A DNA stretch of 64,000 nucleotides from Azolla caroliniana (lineage: Eukaryota; Polypodiophyta), in NCBI GenBank assembly GCA_043228905.1, contig JBHGNT010000007.1, positions 682,001 to 746,000 on the forward strand, written 5' to 3'. The notes beneath the pieces are model-generated. The model did no database searches. It had not been told where the DNA came from and was given only the letters and a program-made list of their open reading frames with translations. The translations under genes were made by a program, and so were the position numbers. This document shows, piece after piece, positions 62,135 to 64,000 of the stretch. Within the stretch, counting starts at the first letter, position 1. Each line of letters starts with the position of its first letter.

Positions 62135-63768
62135 CTCCTTCTCGCTCTCACCAGCTCCCACCGTAAACGTACCTGATCGGTTACGAATCGATCAAACAAT
62201 CCTAGTCTTGCCGACTTCCTTCGGTTCGTGCCCGGTTGACCGGCCCCCGCTTCACTCTTCTTCCGCTCCGCCTCCCGGTCGGGTCGGATTACCGACCGGC
62301 TCATCTTTCGGTCGGGTCGGTTCCCGACTCGCTCCTCGATGCCGCTCCAGACCTCTCCTTCGGTCTTTTCGCACGTGCCCACTCCGGGCCTCTCATCCTC
62401 ACGGCCGCCGCCCATCTCTCCGGTCTTATGTCCGCGCTCAGGCGCAACCGCCGAAGTCTCCGGCCCCGGTGTCGAGGGATCTCGCCTCCGTCCGCTACAA
62501 ACCTCCTCTTCGTCATTTCGGTTGCCCGCCTTGCCGCCGCCACTGTCCGTCTCTCTAGGTCTCACACCGGCTCTCGGGCCAGTTGCCGGAGTCTCTAGGA
62601 CCGGTGTGTGGAAGGTCGCGGCATCGCCGCTCGTCTCCTCTTCTTCCTCAATTTTGCAAGCCTCGAGTATGCTCGCGAAATCCTCGTAGAACATTTCGGG
62701 CAACCGTGTCCCGAAACTTTCGCCTACTCTTGAAGTGGCGTCCATTGCTCCGTAGATATCGGCCTCATCCATGGCCGTCCTCTTTCCACAAGTCGAGAGG
62801 GTTGCTCGTTCCGCAACTCTCCCACATCATCGCCGTGGTCACCCGCCTTGCCGCCGCCACCGTCCATTACCCTAGGTCTCACGCGGGTACTCGGGCCGGC
62901 CGCCGGGGTCTCTTGAACCGGTGCGTGTAAGGTAGCAACGCCGCTGCTCGTCAATGCTATGCCCTTAGCCACCTCCATTCGGACATCGTCGTCTGTGGCT
63001 ACCCCACCTTCGTATATGCAAGCATCAATTATGCTTGCCACCTCCTCTTCCACGGTCTCCTTACCGTTGACTTGGTTGCCCGCCTTGCCGCCGCCACCGC
63101 CCGTCGCTCTAGGTCTCACGCCGGCAATCGGGCCGACCGTCCGTGCCTCTAGGGCCGGTGTGGGTAAGGACTCGGCACCGCCACTTGTTTCGTTCATAGC
63201 CACCTCCATTCGGTCATCGTCGTCCGTGGCTACCCCGTCTTCGTTTACGCTTGCCGCCACCTCTTCCTCGTCGTTCTCGCCGTCGTGGTAGCCCGCCTTG
63301 CCGCCGCCACTGCCCCTCGCTCTAGGTCTCATGCCGGAGCCTCTAGGAACGGTGCGGGTAAGGACCCGACACCTCCGCTCGTCGTTGCTGTAGCCGCCTC
63401 CCCACTCGATGTTTCGGGCCGCCATGCTCCGAATCCGTAGTTACAGGCCTCCATGGCCGTCCCTTCACCGCAAGGCAAGAGGGTCGCTTACTCCGCACCC
63501 TCTCCCATGTTGCCGTCGTACGCTCTTTCGGCCTCCGCATAGGCCCCGTCATCCACGCCTAGGGAGGCTTCTTTGTCCGCATCCTTCGATCCGCTCGGGC
63601 CCGACTCCGCAATAAGCCGTTCTTCGGCTTTGATTTGTGCCTCTACGATCTCGTACGCTTCCCACACCAAGACTTCGATGTCGAGCTCCTCCGAACCGAT
63701 TTGCGTTGAGCTCTCTTCCGGCGGTAGTGCGTAGTCGGTCGCCGCTCTCTCTTCTCCGCCGCTCATGA
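62135..63768 (-). pseudogene. D2 repetitive protein, N-terminal part
   Basis: Minus-strand frames from ATG 63766: MSGGEERAATDYALPPEESS (the end of gag in D1), then at least three repeats of a module with TPALEARTVGPIAGVRPRAT / GGGGGKAGN / DEEEV-type acidic stretches (62724-63425 and 62135-62772). Shifts near 63430 and 62750 split it. This and 51507-52889 were one coding region before Gyp-T inserted. Low-complexity, acidic and Gly-rich. No enzyme motif found. Confidence 0.5.
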
Positions 63769-64000
63769 ACCAAACGACTACCCGAAACCCTAACCAACGA
63801 CGATGAAGATAAAGATAAAGAAACCCTAACCCTAGACCTAACACTCGACCTATGTGGTATACCTCGCACACTCAAAATAGGCAACCCCCACAATGGTGCC
63901 TTCCCTCTCCTTTTACAGCACAAGGAGGGAAGATCGTTTACAAAAGTGAGACTAAAATATCCCCTTTCATTCAAAGGGGATATTTGCCTTGATTTGGGGA
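63769..64000 (-). repeat. D2 5' LTR, inner part, truncated
   Basis: Matches 50959-51230 of the 3' LTR (ACCAAACGACTACCCGAAAC on), continuing past the window edge. The first 220 or so bases of the LTR, with the primer site, are deleted and replaced by gag-end coding sequence at 63768. It has one copy of the 40-bp unit that is duplicated in the 3' LTR. Confidence 0.8.

Larger units (their letters stand above)
50739..64000 (-). mobile_element. D2: non-autonomous LTR element with a repetitive protein, carrying Gyp-T
   Basis: Minus-strand element. The 3' LTR is 50739-51494 and part of the 5' LTR 63769-64000 (continuing outside). The interior is 51495-52889 and 62135-63768, about 3.0 kb once Gyp-T is removed (TSD TTAGC at 52885-52889 and 62130-62134). 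No protease, RT or integrase is present. A deletion at 63768 joins mid-LTR to the end of gag, removing the primer site, so this copy could not be copied again. Confidence 0.75.

Noticed and set aside
1-64000. CRISPR arrays, bacterial operons or host protein genes
   Set aside because: No spaced direct repeats of CRISPR type, no operon organisation, and every coding stretch that could be recognised belongs to a retrotransposon or the organelle insert.

Overview
This window is plant nuclear DNA made almost entirely of retrotransposons nested inside one another. I found no host gene I could support. The plant assignment rests on several points: Ty1/copia elements primed by the plant-type initiator-tRNA-Met site TGGTATCAGAGC, Ty3/gypsy elements of plant type, and a piece of plant-like mitochondrial small-subunit rRNA gene inserted in the nuclear repeats. 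The species cannot be named from this sequence. The dense nesting suggests a large, repeat-rich genome. A fern, lycophyte or gymnosperm is possible, but that is a guess.

Layout, using my own family names. Five-base target-site duplications (TSDs) let most of the stack be peeled apart. The oldest layer is CopE, a minus-strand copia element whose LTR is split between 27457-27644 and 48662-48940. CopC-2 (minus; 12487-12607 plus 25049-27456) abuts or lies in it. CopC-2 was hit twice. CopB-1 (9710-12486) carries CopA-1 (1-9709), which in turn carries the antisense relative CopA-2 (318-6071). CopC-1 (12608-25043) carries both the mitochondrial rRNA fragment (13381-15103) and CopB-2 (19023-24349). 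CopB-4 (27645-48656, TSD CTTAT) landed in the CopE LTR. It now holds a LINE (27948-39756) and the gypsy-like element D1 (39757-46368), and D1 holds the intact copia CopB-3 (41089-46355). The LINE ORF1 is split by a roughly 1.3-kb unclassified element, and that element holds the chromovirus Gyp-S (29481-35260). To the right, CopA-3 (49675-50738) was hit by the non-autonomous element D2 (50739 to the window end), and D2 holds the gypsy element Gyp-T (52890-62129).

State of the elements. CopB-3 has an uninterrupted 1358-codon gag-pol gene, LTRs that appear identical and a perfect TSD. CopB-2 and Gyp-S each have a single stop codon in their coding regions and nearly identical LTRs. The others are decayed. 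Most premature stops look like CAG to TAG, CAA to TAA or CGA to TGA, as expected from cytosine-methylation damage.

Most notable observations: (1) Gyp-S is a chromodomain Ty3/gypsy element with a Sushi/Tf1-like gag and pol. It appears to be self-primed: 15 bases just downstream of its 5' LTR are perfectly complementary to 15 bases placed where its RNA should begin. It also has a plausible -1 frameshift site between gag and pol. (2) Gyp-T carries a sense gene of about 1018 codons between integrase and the 3' LTR, with an unknown N-terminal domain, a long coiled coil and a polyglutamine tail. (3) An internally inverted piece of mitochondrial rRNA gene sits cleanly inside a retrotransposon gag gene. 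(4) The D family has no polymerase and encodes a protein built of repeated acidic modules.
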